DNA from: FEB-12 sp964503315
GTDB lineage: Bacteria; Zixibacteria; MSB-5A5; GN15; FEB-12
Length of the DNA stretch: 64,000 nucleotides
Reading direction: 5' to 3'
NCBI GenBank assembly: GCA_964503315.1
Contig: CAZCZL010000007.1
Span: 124,001 to 188,000, forward strand
In this document: positions 27,408-35,058 of the stretch, one piece after another
Layout of the letters: every line of letters starts with the position of its first letter
Position numbering within the stretch: position 1 is the stretch's first letter
The notes under the pieces: model-generated
Told to the model about the DNA's origin: nothing
Seen by the model: only the letters and a program-made list of their open reading frames with translations
The model's database searches: none
Translations under genes and position numbers: made by a program

Positions 27408-28721
27408 CTACTGCTCGAAGACTATCCTTCCTGCAAGGATCGTTTTGTAGACCTGCCCCGTCAGCTTCCAGCCGATGAACGGAGAGTTGTTCGATTTCGA
27501 GCGGAACTTGTCGCCTTTCACCGTCCATTTCTTCTCCGGATCAATGATCGTAATATCCGCCACCGAGCCTTTCTTCAGTGTCCCGCCCTGCACGCCGAAA
27601 ATGCGCGCGGGGTTGGATGACATCTTGCGAATAGCATCGGTCCAGTCGAGATAGCCCTTATCAATCAGACAGGTTTTCACCAGACCGAGAGTCGTCTCGA
27701 GGCCGATCATCCCCGACGGCGCCTGGTCATACTCGCAGTCCTTCTCTTCAGCGGAGTGCGGGGCATGATCCGATGCGATGCAGTCGATGGTTCCATCGAC
27801 CAATCCTTCGATAACCGCCATCCGGTCATCCTCGGTGCGGATCGGCGGGTTGACTTTGAGATTGGTGTTGTAGGCTTTGCCGATCTCGGTGTCGTTGAGC
27901 GCGAAATGATGCGGGCAGGCCTCAGTGGTGACATTGACGCCTTCACGCTTCGCCTGACGAATAGCGTCGATAGCGCGACGAGTCGAGATATGCTGGATAT
28001 GGAGCCGTGCGCCGGTGAGGCGGCAGAGGGCGATATCGCGCAAGACCGCGATCTCTTCGGCGACAGCAGGTGAGCCGCGCAGACCGAGGCGGGTTGATTC
28101 GAACGATTCATTCATCACGCCATTGCCGACGAGGTATTGATCCTCGGCGTGCTGCATCACGACCAGATTGAACATCTTGGAGTATTCCAGCGCGCGGCGC
28201 ATGATGTCCGGGTTCTGGACATAGTGGCCATCATCGGTGATGGCGATACATCCCATCTTCACCAGATCGCCGATCTCGGAGAGTTCCTTGCCATCGATAT
28301 TCTTGGTAATAGCGCCGGCGACATACACACGCGCGGAGGCGTTGGCAGCGCGATCCTGCACGAATTTGACCGTCTCCTGGTTGTCGATGCGCGGCGTGGT
28401 GTTCGGCATACAGCAGATTCCGGTGAAACCACCGGCCGCGGCGGCCTGACAGCCAGATTCGATGGTCTCTTCATCTTCGCGACCGGGTTCGCGGAGGTGG
28501 ACATGGATATCGATTAGTCCGGGGACTACCAGTTTCCCCTTGGCATCGATGACCTGGGATTTGTCGGCGGCCTTGATGGTCCGCTGCATTTCGGCGGAAT
28601 CTTTTTCGACAGAGCTAATGACACCGTCTTTGATGAAGACGTGGCCTTCGGTGCCGAAGCCCATTTCCGGGTCGAGGATGCGGCCGCCGGTGATGACGAA
28701 ATCGAATTTCTTGCTGCTCAT
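27408..28721 (-). CDS. pyrC: Dihydroorotase (class I type)
   Basis: 437 residues of the amidohydrolase fold. The metal-binding start GLIDIHVHLREPGREDEE gives His73 and His75; FTGICCMPNTTPRIDN, the DDGHYVQNPDIMRRALEYS region, MQHAED (His), ISTRRAIDAIRQAK and the late Asp in CIASDHAPHSAEEKD complete the metal and substrate site. It interconverts N-carbamoyl-aspartate and dihydroorotate, the third pyrimidine step. Length and motifs match the about 430-residue bacterial class I enzyme that often acts beside PyrB. Its start overlaps the pyrB stop by 4 nt; last gene of pyrRBC. Confidence 0.95.
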   Translation of the reverse strand: MSSKKFDFVITGGRILDPEMGFGTEGHVFIKDGVISSVEKDSAEMQRTIKAADKSQVIDAKGKLVVPGLIDIHVHLREPGREDEETIESGCQAAAAGGFTGICCMPNTTPRIDNQETVKFVQDRAANASARVYVAGAITKNIDGKELSEIGDLVKMGCIAITDDGHYVQNPDIMRRALEYSKMFNLVVMQHAEDQYLVGNGVMNESFESTRLGLRGSPAVAEEIAVLRDIALCRLTGARLHIQHISTRRAIDAIRQAKREGVNVTTEACPHHFALNDTEIGKAYNTNLKVNPPIRTEDDRMAVIEGLVDGTIDCIASDHAPHSAEEKDCEYDQAPSGMIGLETTLGLVKTCLIDKGYLDWTDAIRKMSSNPARIFGVQGGTLKKGSVADITIIDPEKKWTVKGDKFRSKSNNSPFIGWKLTGQVYKTILAGRIVFEQ

Positions 28722-29659
28722 GCCGCACCCCCTTCTTCTTTGCGACCGGAGAGCAGGTAGAGGACTGCCATGCGGACCGCCTGTCCATTGGTGACTTGTT
28801 CCAGGATGACCGAGCGATCGCTGTCGGCGACCTCGGAGGTGATCTCCACGCCGCGGTTCATCGGGCCGGGGTGCATGATCGTGTAGTTTTTGTTCAAGCG
28901 TCTCAAGCGTTCTTTGGTCAGGCCAAAGAGGTTGGTGTATTCACGCTGAGAAGGGAAAAGGCCGGCCTGCTGGCGCTCGAGTTGGATGCGCATGATGTTG
29001 ACGACATCGGCGCCATCGAGGGCTTCATCGAGATCAGTGTAGACATCGACGCCGAACTTCTCGACCTCCATCGGCAGCAGGGTCTGCGGGCCGCAGACGG
29101 CGACCGAGGCGCCCATTGTTTTGAGTCCCCAGATATTGGAGCGAGTGACGCGGGAATGTTTGACATCGCCGACGAGCACCACACGCAGCCCTTTCAGTTT
29201 GCCGTATTTGCGGCGGATAGTGAACATGTCGAGCAGCCCCTGTGTCGGATGCTCGTGGGTGCCATCGCCGGCATTGATAATGTTGGCTTCCATGCACTGC
29301 GTGAGATAGTATGGCGCGCCGACGGAGGCGTGGCGTACGACCACCATGTCGATCTTCATCGCTTCGATATTCTGCACCGTGTCGCGGAGCGATTCACCTT
29401 TTTTCACCGATGAGGTGGAAGGGGAGAAGCTGACGGTGTCGGCGGAGAGACGTTTCTCGGCCAGTTCGAACGAAATGCGCGTGCGGGTGGAAGGTTCATA
29501 GAACAGATTCAGCACCGTGATGCCGCGCAGGGTCGGGAGCTTTTTGACTTCGCGGTCGAGGACCTCGCGGAATGATTCGGCGGTATCGAGGATCAGGTCG
29601 ATATCGGATTTCGGCGCGCCTTCGAGCTGCAAAAGATGTCGGGAGGAGAGCTGGCTCAT
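28718..29659 (-). CDS. pyrB: Aspartate carbamoyltransferase catalytic subunit
   Basis: 313 residues. Carbamoyl-phosphate motif FYEPSTRTRISFELAEKRL near 53-71, HEHPTQGLLDMF near 134-145, LKGLRVVLVGDVKHSRVTRSN near 153-173 and MHPGPMNRGVEI near 264-275 identify PyrB; it condenses carbamoyl phosphate with aspartate in the cytoplasm. No pyrI regulatory subunit is in the operon, so the enzyme may be unregulated or part of a PyrB-PyrC assembly. It overlaps pyrR by 4 nt (ATGA) and pyrC by 4 nt. Confidence 0.95.
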   Translation of the reverse strand: MSQLSSRHLLQLEGAPKSDIDLILDTAESFREVLDREVKKLPTLRGITVLNLFYEPSTRTRISFELAEKRLSADTVSFSPSTSSVKKGESLRDTVQNIEAMKIDMVVVRHASVGAPYYLTQCMEANIINAGDGTHEHPTQGLLDMFTIRRKYGKLKGLRVVLVGDVKHSRVTRSNIWGLKTMGASVAVCGPQTLLPMEVEKFGVDVYTDLDEALDGADVVNIMRIQLERQQAGLFPSQREYTNLFGLTKERLRRLNKNYTIMHPGPMNRGVEITSEVADSDRSVILEQVTNGQAVRMAVLYLLSGRKEEGGAA

Positions 29660-30276
29660 TTGCTTTTCCCTTTCTTTCCAGCGGATGACTTGGTGGCTTT
29701 GGTCGATTTGGACGGTTTCGCCGCTTTGTCGTGATTTTTGACGACGAAAACGCGGTCGGTCCCTTCTTTTTCTTTCACTTCGAGCACAACCTGGTCGGAT
29801 TTTGCGGTCGGGATGTTGACGCCGACATAATCCGCTTTGATGGGGAGCTCGCGGTGGCCGCGGTCGACGAGGACGGCGAGCTGGATAGTTTTGGGGCGGC
29901 CGAAATCGATGATCTGGTCGAGCGCGGCGCGGATAGTGCGGCCGGTAAAGAGAACATCATCGACCAGGATGATATTCCGTCCGGCGACATCGAAGAGGAT
30001 ATCGGTGCGCTGGACGATCGGCTGGTCATGTTTGGAGCGGACATCGTCGCGGTAGAGGCTGATATCCATCAGGCCGACCGGGACCTTGACTCCTTCGAGT
30101 TTTTCGATAGTGGCGGCGATCCGTTTGGCGAGAAACGCGCCGCGGGTGAGGATGCCAATGATAGCGAGCGACTCGGCGCCGGAATTGTGCTCGAGGATCT
30201 CGTGCGCAATGCGGGTGAGCGCCCGCTGGATCTTGGTGTCATCCAGCAGCAGATCAGACTTATCTGACAGGGGCAT
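29656..30276 (-). CDS. pyrR: Bifunctional pyr operon regulator / uracil phosphoribosyltransferase
   Basis: 206 residues. The type I phosphoribosyltransferase fold is shown by the PRPP motif IILVDDVLFTGRTIRAALD near 99-117, with IGILTRGAFLAKRIA near 40-54 and LVDRGHRELPIKADYVG near 136-152. PyrR binds pyr mRNA leaders in response to UMP/UTP and also has UPRTase activity. The last about 23 residues (AAKPSKSTKATKSSAGKKGKSK) form a basic tail absent from the usual about 180-residue PyrR. A PyrR-binding hairpin (30290-30307) sits just upstream of its ribosome-binding site. Confidence 0.94.
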   Translation of the reverse strand: MPLSDKSDLLLDDTKIQRALTRIAHEILEHNSGAESLAIIGILTRGAFLAKRIAATIEKLEGVKVPVGLMDISLYRDDVRSKHDQPIVQRTDILFDVAGRNIILVDDVLFTGRTIRAALDQIIDFGRPKTIQLAVLVDRGHRELPIKADYVGVNIPTAKSDQVVLEVKEKEGTDRVFVVKNHDKAAKPSKSTKATKSSAGKKGKSK

Positions 30277-30289
30277 TCGGTGTCCTTTT

Positions 30290-30307
30290 GTGACCTCGCG
30301 GGATCAC
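30290..30307 (-). promoter_or_regulatory. PyrR-binding RNA hairpin in the pyr leader
   Basis: On the minus strand GTGATCCCGCGAGGTCAC folds into a hairpin. Its core GATCCCGCGAGGTC (30292-30305) matches the known PyrR loop consensus ARUCCNGNGAGGYU at every defined position except the two outermost, which are changed together to a G-C pair. It ends 2 nt before the AAGGA ribosome-binding site of pyrR (30283-30287). No terminator is visible in the leader, so translational repression is the simplest model. Confidence 0.75.
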
Positions 30308-30338
30308 TTAAAAAGGTTTGGTTTTTTTAGCTGGCGGG

Positions 30339-30366
30339 AAAATAGCGGATTGTGGGGCGGTGTCAA
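30339..30366 (-). promoter_or_regulatory. Sigma-70-type promoter of pyrRBC
   Basis: On the minus strand: TTGACA (30361-30366), 16-bp spacer, TATTTT (30339-30344). Transcription would start near 30332 and produce a leader of about 55 nt containing the PyrR hairpin. Confidence 0.75.
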
Positions 30367-30419
30367 GGGGAGGGGGAAGAAAAGTGTAAGTGGTTGGGGG
30401 GGAGGGGGGTGGGGGAGCA

Positions 30420-30600
30420 GATTCCTTTTTGAGTCGGGCAGACGGGGACGTCTGCCGCGCAAAAGCATGCAGGTGTATCCCGGTGGTTTGAGACGGACGG
30501 GGCGTGATGAAGAGGGAGATTTATGGGGGTTGCTTCGAAATCGCGGAGGGGGGAATTGTGTTGTTACGAGAGTGGTGGCTGCGATTTCTCGCAATGACAT
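30420..30600. repeat. Composite repeat: R2 hairpin (copy b) plus R3 inverted repeat
   Basis: R2 core GGCAGACGGGGACGTCTGCC at 30437-30456, then a shared spacer (TATCCCGGTGGTTTGAGACGG...), then R3 at 30528-30599, whose ends GAAATCGCGG and GCGATTTC form an inverted repeat and which finishes TCTCGCAATGACA. Nearly the same composite occurs at 32190-32430. No gene is visible from 30277 to 30752. Confidence 0.7.
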
Positions 30601-30611
30601 TCATGAGAAAA

Positions 30612-30673
30612 GGCGGGTTCGAAGACGGACCCGCCCTACATTCGAATTGTGCGGGCAGACGAGGACGTCTGCC
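30612..30673. repeat. R4 palindrome and R2 hairpin (copy c)
   Basis: R4: GGCGGGTTCGAAGAC continuing to GGACCCGCCCTACA (30612-30640), identical to a copy at 33008-33036. R2 core at 30654-30673 (GGCAGACGAGGACGTCTGCC). Confidence 0.7.
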
Positions 30674-30752
30674 GCGCATATTCGCATAGTCCCTCATCCG
30701 TCGCCTCGCGACACCTTCTCCCAGAGGGAGAAGGGAAATAGGGCGCATGATG

Positions 30753-31241
30753 CTACTTCACAGCAGAATAACCGGGCAGAGTAGTGTCTATCGGTTCCCA
30801 TGCAAATCGGAGCACTACAGTGTCTCCCAGACCAAAGAAGCAGCGAGGGCGTTCAGCAAAGAGGCTCGGCACGTCGTACTCCCATACCTCATAACCTGCT
30901 TGAGTTGTATCAACGGAGTATGGGATGTCTACGACTCTCGACAATTCAGCTTTGGACAACCCTGGATGAACATCCGCAAATTGACTTCTATAATGTATCG
31001 ATATAAACGTGAACCCGATCAGCACCACGATAGAGAAAGCGGCGATTTCCAGGAGGAAGATCCCGCACTTGACACACAGCGACTTGGAACGGTCAATCCA
31101 GAAGCCACCCATCCAGAAGGCGAGTTTGTCCGGTCCGTCGCGCAACCACCAGATGATCCCGAATAGGTAGTTTCCAGCTACCGCGACAACTACCAAGAGG
31201 AAGAATTTCAGAAAGGGGTCATTGCTAACTAGTTCGTTCAT
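30753..31241 (-). CDS. Small membrane protein with possible BamE-like domain
   Basis: 162 residues, family not recognised. Two hydrophobic segments (about 11-34 and 56-80, LLEIAAFSIVVLIGFTF) suggest two membrane helices with a Cys pair between them (CVKC near 56-59). The C-terminal domain contains GLSKAELSRVVDIPYSVDTTQAGYEVWEY, which resembles the turn and strand pattern of SmpA/BamE-type domains that sense or stabilise envelope lipoproteins. This likeness is weak and is inference. The gene is isolated between repeat elements, with no clear operon partner. Confidence 0.5.
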   Translation of the reverse strand: MNELVSNDPFLKFFLLVVVAVAGNYLFGIIWWLRDGPDKLAFWMGGFWIDRSKSLCVKCGIFLLEIAAFSIVVLIGFTFISIHYRSQFADVHPGLSKAELSRVVDIPYSVDTTQAGYEVWEYDVPSLFAERPRCFFGLGDTVVLRFAWEPIDTTLPGYSAVK

Positions 31242-31335
31242 ATTAATGATTTGCCGTCGAGGTTTGAGCGAAAATCGCCTCCCGAGTCATTGTTCTCCGA
31301 ACAAAGGATATGGAGTTTTAAGGGATTGGGCAACA

Positions 31336-31409
31336 GGTTGCTTCGAAATCGCGGAGGGGGAAGTTGCGTTGTAACACGAGTGGTGGCCGCGATTTCTCGC
31401 AATGACAAT
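31336..31409. repeat. R3 inverted repeat, copy 2
   Basis: GAAATCGCGG and CCGCGATTTC form a 10-bp inverted repeat; the element starts GGTTGCTTC and ends CTCGCAATGACAATA, as in copies 1 and 3. Confidence 0.7.
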
Positions 31410-31441
31410 ACCGTGTGTGCGTGGTTGAGGCATTGGGCCGG

Positions 31442-32131
31442 TTACAACTGAACCTTCCGATAATTGCCTATTTTCTCCCCAAGAGTTTTTGCCTCCTCGA
31501 CGGTACACTCGCCCTTGTCGGATATTGAGACACTGTATTTCATCAGGCGGCCATCAGTTTCGAACCAAATGTAGTAATCGATGAACCAGCGATGCAGTCT
31601 CGCACGGTACTCGAGCCATCCATTGCTGAGAGTATCTGGCAGCATTTCCAGCTGCCTTTTTATTTCAGAGCGGCTCAGTGTGTCGTTACCGGTAATTCCT
31701 TCTTTGCCGAGACGTACCTGTAACTTGACAAACGAGTCAGCATTCGTGGCATAGTGATATCCAAAGGGATCATAGAGAATTGCTGTTTCAAGAAAAAGTC
31801 TGGCAATGCTGTCTGCAGTTGCAAGGGTAACGGTAACTTCTTGCGAAAGCACCAGGCGATTGAATTCGGCTTCAACGTCGGCAAAGAGCCTGTACACGCC
31901 ACCAAGAGAGTCCACTGCCATCCGGGCAGGAGGGAAGTCGGCGGACCTTGGTGCAACTGTTATGCAACTGGTATCGACCACCAAGAACCTGACACCAGGC
32001 AGAAGTTGCTGAGGTGTCTCCTCAAATCGGATGCAGCGGGGATTTGATGAAGGAAAAGTCTCCTTTACAATTGAGTCGAGCGGGATGGAACCTGCCAATG
32101 ATGCATAGAAAATGAAGAGTGTTAAGTTCAC
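31442..32131 (-). CDS. Secreted protein of unknown function
   Basis: 229 residues from GTG 32131, which has GGAG 9 nt upstream and yields a clean signal peptide (NLTLFIFYASLAGS); the frame is open 16 codons further but without such support. The mature part is not a family I recognise: it carries two Cys residues (near ETFPSSNPRCIRFEE and DTSCITVAPRS), a DVEAEFNRLVLSQEVTVTLA segment and a C-terminal region with KYSVSISDKGECTVEE. Predicted to be exported. It lies among repeats on the minus strand with two other orphan membrane or exported genes. Confidence 0.5.
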   Translation of the reverse strand: MNLTLFIFYASLAGSIPLDSIVKETFPSSNPRCIRFEETPQQLLPGVRFLVVDTSCITVAPRSADFPPARMAVDSLGGVYRLFADVEAEFNRLVLSQEVTVTLATADSIARLFLETAILYDPFGYHYATNADSFVKLQVRLGKEGITGNDTLSRSEIKRQLEMLPDTLSNGWLEYRARLHRWFIDYYIWFETDGRLMKYSVSISDKGECTVEEAKTLGEKIGNYRKVQL

Positions 32132-32189
32132 TGCTTGAATCTCCAAAACAAAGGTACGGGAAATGCGGGGGAGGGGCAAGGGGGGAGTG

Positions 32190-32430
32190 GGGTAGCAGAA
32201 AAATCAAGCTGGATGCCCGCCTGCGCGGCATGATGCGGTGGATGGAAGGGGGTTTGGTGATTGAAGCGGGAAGACGGGAACCTGCGGCGCGCAAAATAAT
32301 TTGATATATCCCATTGGTTTGAGATGTACGTGGCGGGATGAGGAGAGAGATTTAGGGGGTTGCTTTGAAATCGCGGAGGGGGAAGTTGTGTTGTAACCCG
32401 GGTGGTGGCCGCGATTTCTCGCAATGACAA
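32190..32430. repeat. Second composite repeat (degenerate R5, R2 and R3 copy 3)
   Basis: AATCAAGCTGGATGCCCGCC (32202 onward) is a partial R5, GCGGGAAGACGGGAACCTGCGG is a decayed R2, and R3 copy 3 spans about 32358-32429. The spacer between R2 and R3 (GTTTGAGA.GTACG.GGCG) parallels 30480-30530. Confidence 0.6.
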
Positions 32431-32465
32431 TACCGGATGAATGCCGTGCCGACAGGAGGGGAATA

Positions 32466-32822
32466 TCAGCGCAGGAAAAAAAGCACAATTTCGATCAAGG
32501 CGATAGCTATGGCCAAGTAGAGATAGGCTCTGAAATATTTGAGCCGAAGTCCGCCTGGGTCAAGAATGAGAAATCGCGACCAGTCGGCACATCGAAACAT
32601 TGTTACACCAATTATCGATGCTCCGATCATGGCACAAAGCCCTGCGCAAACCATGAGGGCGATGTCCAGTGGTTGCATCTGGTCAAGATAGGCTGGAGGT
32701 GAGCCGTTATCCTTGCGAAGTATGACATAGAAGAAGAATGCTAGTCCCGCGTTGAAGGCGTGGCCGATGGGGTACCATTTGTCTCTCAGCGCTTGTAGCT
32801 GGGCTTGTTTGTCATTAGTCAT
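32466..32822 (-). CDS. Small polytopic membrane protein
   Basis: 118 residues from ATG 32822 (MTNDKQAQLQALRDKWYPIG). The longer frame upstream is composed of repeat sequence and is rejected. Three hydrophobic segments are visible: about 22-36 (FNAGLAFFFYVIL), about 54-75 (LMVCAGLCAMIGASIIGV) and about 98-116 (YLYLAIAIALIEIVLFFL). No family recognised. It is flanked by repeats on both sides and may belong with the other two orphan genes in this island. Confidence 0.45.
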   Translation of the reverse strand: MTNDKQAQLQALRDKWYPIGHAFNAGLAFFFYVILRKDNGSPPAYLDQMQPLDIALMVCAGLCAMIGASIIGVTMFRCADWSRFLILDPGGLRLKYFRAYLYLAIAIALIEIVLFFLR

Positions 32823-32896
32823 TCTGCAACCCCGGTGTCGTAATCGATGATACGGAGAATTGGTGGGCGCAGCAAGGGGGGAGTGGGAGGCTAAGA

Positions 32897-33096
32897 AATC
32901 AAGCTGGATTCCCGCCCCCGGATCAGGTCCGGGGCAGGCTACGCGGAATGAGGCGGTGGGCTTATCGATGGTCTCAATATGAATTCGCAGTCTGTCGAAA
33001 TAAAGAAGGCGGGTTCGAAGACGGACCCGCCCTACAATGTCCGTAAGTGTCGAAACCTGCGCTTCGCGCACCGGCTTCGCCGGCAGGGGTTTCGAC
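32897..33096. repeat. Cluster of palindromic repeats (R5, R4, and a CGAAACC inverted repeat)
   Basis: R5 at 32897-32951 begins AATCAAGCTGGATTCCCGCC and contains the hairpin CCCCGGA/TCCGGGG; a similar TGGATTCCCGCC...GGAATGA repeat is widespread in bacteria. R4 copy 2 lies at 33008-33036. A third inverted repeat has ends GTCGAAACC (33049) and GGTTTCGAC (to 33096) with an inner CCGGCTTCGCCGG. Confidence 0.65.
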
Positions 33097-33109
33097 CTAC
33101 AGGTTATCC

Positions 33110-33814
33110 CTAGTTGCTGCGGGGGGTGCCGGGGGCCTCAGGAGCCTCAGGCGCTTCGGGAGCTTCCGGAGGTTCGGGAGCATCCAGATCGTCCATGTCA
33201 AACATGTCATCCATATCGTCCATGTTGCCCCAGTTGCGGTGCATGCCGTCCATGCGGCCCATGCCCTGCATACGACCCATGCCCTGCATGCGATCCATGC
33301 GCATCTCTTTCAGTTGGTTTTTCTGTTTGTCGGTCAGGACATTCTGCATCGCCTCGCGATGGCGATACTGAGCTTTCTGCATGTCGAGGCGCAGTTTCGC
33401 CAGTTCATCCATAGCGGCGAAGACCTGAGTCTCGGACGCTTTGTCGTTGCGACGAAGGTCGGCCATCTTCACCTGCGATTTCTGCAGGGCGGCGCGACGG
33501 TCGATCTGCTCGAGACGGAATGAGGTCATCATTTCCTGAATCTTGAACTGCTGTGCATCGGTCAGTTCGAGTTTGTCAGCGAGCATCAGAAGGCGCTGGG
33601 CGCCATCGCCGCCTCCCATCATACCGGGGCCGCGCATGCCGCGTCCGGCTTTGGCGCGGGGAGCCATGCCGTGCCCCATCCCTTGTCCCATGCCGGGGCC
33701 GGAGCCCATTTCACAGTTGGCCTGGCAGGTTTTGACGCACTTGCCGGGGCCGGCGTAGACGGCGACGCCGATCAAAAGCAGCAGTGCCGTGGTGAGTAGT
33801 AGTGCCTTTTTCAT
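33110..33814 (-). CDS. Spy/CpxP-like periplasmic protein, Met- and Cys-rich N terminus
   Basis: 234 residues with a signal peptide (MKKALLLTTALLLLIGVAVYA). The mature N terminus is metal-ligand-like: CVKTCQANC followed by a GPGMGQGMGHGM run. A helical LTxxQ-family core (LELTDAQQFKIQEMM, and later NVLTDKQKNQLKEMR) spans about 80-175, as in Spy, CpxP and CnrX. The C terminus is low-complexity: Met/Arg repeats, an Asp-Met cluster (MDDMDDMFDMDD) and PEAPEAPEAP repeats. Likely a periplasmic metal- or misfolding-responsive protein. It is downstream of an ECF sigma/anti-sigma pair and a second such protein, with an R2 repeat between. Confidence 0.7.
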   Translation of the reverse strand: MKKALLLTTALLLLIGVAVYAGPGKCVKTCQANCEMGSGPGMGQGMGHGMAPRAKAGRGMRGPGMMGGGDGAQRLLMLADKLELTDAQQFKIQEMMTSFRLEQIDRRAALQKSQVKMADLRRNDKASETQVFAAMDELAKLRLDMQKAQYRHREAMQNVLTDKQKNQLKEMRMDRMQGMGRMQGMGRMDGMHRNWGNMDDMDDMFDMDDLDAPEPPEAPEAPEAPEAPGTPRSN

Positions 33815-33846
33815 CTAAGCCTTCTTTCTGCGTTTCGAGAAGTGCG

Positions 33847-33866
33847 GGCAGACGAGGACGTTTGCC
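33847..33866. repeat. R2 hairpin (copy d)
   Basis: GGCAGACGAGGACGTTTGCC, in the 78-bp gap between the two Spy-like genes. Confidence 0.65.
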
Positions 33867-33892
33867 GCGCAAATCCTTCGACAGCGGTTACA

Positions 33893-34510
33893 TCAATTGT
33901 TATCAGAGTCATCATGGCCACGGGGCGGATTCATCGGACCGCGGGGTCCGGGACGACCGGGCATGCCGCGCACTTTCTGGATCATCTGGCGCTCGAAGCG
34001 TTGCAGGAAGATACGCAGTTTGGCGCGCTGTACGACGGTGAGCGATTTATCCGCCTCAGCCTTGAACTTCAGGCGCAACTGGTCCCGTCGCGCGTCCAGA
34101 TCATCGAGCTGCGAAAGAATTGCGCTGATCTGTTTTTCATCCCGGGTCCGTTTCTTGACCAGTGGTACCAGTTGGTCAGTCAACGTGCGGGACTCGCGTT
34201 CAATCTGCTGAAGTTCATTCATTTCGTTATCAAAAAGGTCGCGCATGATCTTCTGCTGTTTTTCGTCGAGTTGCAGCATCTCGATCATCTTCTGCATCCG
34301 GAATTGCTGGAACTGACGGCCACGTCGTTCGGGCATCGGCTCATCGAACGGCATGGGCGGTTCGCCGGGCAAAAGATCATCGGGATCATCCTCGCCCACA
34401 CCCTGGCCGGGGGGAGCCTGCGGCGGTTGTTGCTGCTGGGCGATCGACGGCGTGACAAACAGGCCAACGAGCAGCAGCAGGAGTATTGATATCGGTATCA
34501 TGCGTTTCAT
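33893..34510 (-). CDS. Spy/CpxP-like periplasmic protein
   Basis: 205 residues with a signal peptide (MKRMIPISILLLLLVGLFVTPSIA). After a Pro/Asp-rich segment (QQQQPPQAPPGQGVGEDDPDDL) comes an all-helical core (about 66-180): MIEMLQLDEKQQKIMRDLF, then NELQQIERESRTL, DDLDARRDQLRLKF and LTVVQRAKLRIFLQRF. The last matches the LTxxQ pattern of the Spy/CpxP/CnrX family. Its start codon overlaps the anti-sigma stop (TAATG), so it is coupled to the regulator. By analogy with CnrYXH it may be the sensor of that pair; this is inference. Confidence 0.65.
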   Translation of the reverse strand: MKRMIPISILLLLLVGLFVTPSIAQQQQPPQAPPGQGVGEDDPDDLLPGEPPMPFDEPMPERRGRQFQQFRMQKMIEMLQLDEKQQKIMRDLFDNEMNELQQIERESRTLTDQLVPLVKKRTRDEKQISAILSQLDDLDARRDQLRLKFKAEADKSLTVVQRAKLRIFLQRFERQMIQKVRGMPGRPGPRGPMNPPRGHDDSDNN

Positions 34511-35058
34511 TAGAGTAATTCTCCCACATCGAAATTCTTCTCGAGGTACTGCATCTCTTCATCGGTGAGATTCTGCAGGACCTCGCTGGCGGCGTTATCA
34601 TCGAGCGTGGAATAGTCGAGTAACATCTGTTCGAGTTCGGTATCAGTCATATCGAGCGTTGTGCTCGGCAAGAGGTTAGTGTCGGTCATAGCGAGTTGGG
34701 TGGTGTCTTTGGTGGTCGGGATATCGACAGCGATATTGCGCCGATACTGGTCGACACCGATCGCCGCGGCCAATACAACCACCGCGGCGGCCGCGATATA
34801 GCGGATGCGGCTGGTCCAAATCGGTTTCGGTTTGGCCTGACGGTTCATAGCGTCTTCGACTGCCCATCCGATTTTGTTCGATTCGAAGATGTTCGTGGCG
34901 AAAGCGGAGTCATCGCCGAGCGACGCGGTGAGGGAGAAAAGCTCCGCGGCGTAGGCGCGGCAGTCTTCGCAGGTCGCCAGGTGAGCCTTAATCTCCGCGG
35001 AGTACTCTTCGACGCCAAAGGAGAGGTCGAGTTCTTCTCTAATCTGTTGGCAGGTCAT
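34510..35058 (-). CDS. Anti-sigma factor, zf-HC2 type
   Basis: 182 residues from ATG 35058, which forms ATGA with the sigma stop (an in-frame ATG at 35067 also exists). The N-terminal zinc-finger has H-x3-C-x2-C (HLATCEDC) plus an upstream MTC Cys, the ZAS/zf-HC2 motif that holds ECF sigma factors. One membrane helix (about 95-112, YIAAAAVVVLAAAIGVD), then a short periplasmic part ending EEMQYLEKNFDVGELL. Such factors sequester the sigma subunit at the membrane until a periplasmic signal releases it. Confidence 0.82.
   Translation of the reverse strand: MTCQQIREELDLSFGVEEYSAEIKAHLATCEDCRAYAAELFSLTASLGDDSAFATNIFESNKIGWAVEDAMNRQAKPKPIWTSRIRYIAAAAVVVLAAAIGVDQYRRNIAVDIPTTKDTTQLAMTDTNLLPSTTLDMTDTELEQMLLDYSTLDDNAASEVLQNLTDEEMQYLEKNFDVGELL

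Noticed and set aside
30086..30784. 232-codon plus-strand open frame across pyrR and the repeats
   Set aside because: It is antisense to pyrR at the front and runs through R2, R3 and R4 repeats; no initiation signal or protein-like composition.
32823..33071. 83-residue N-terminal extension of the small polytopic protein
   Set aside because: It is translated from the R4 and R5 repeats and reads as repeat-derived peptide; ATG 32822 gives a clean start.
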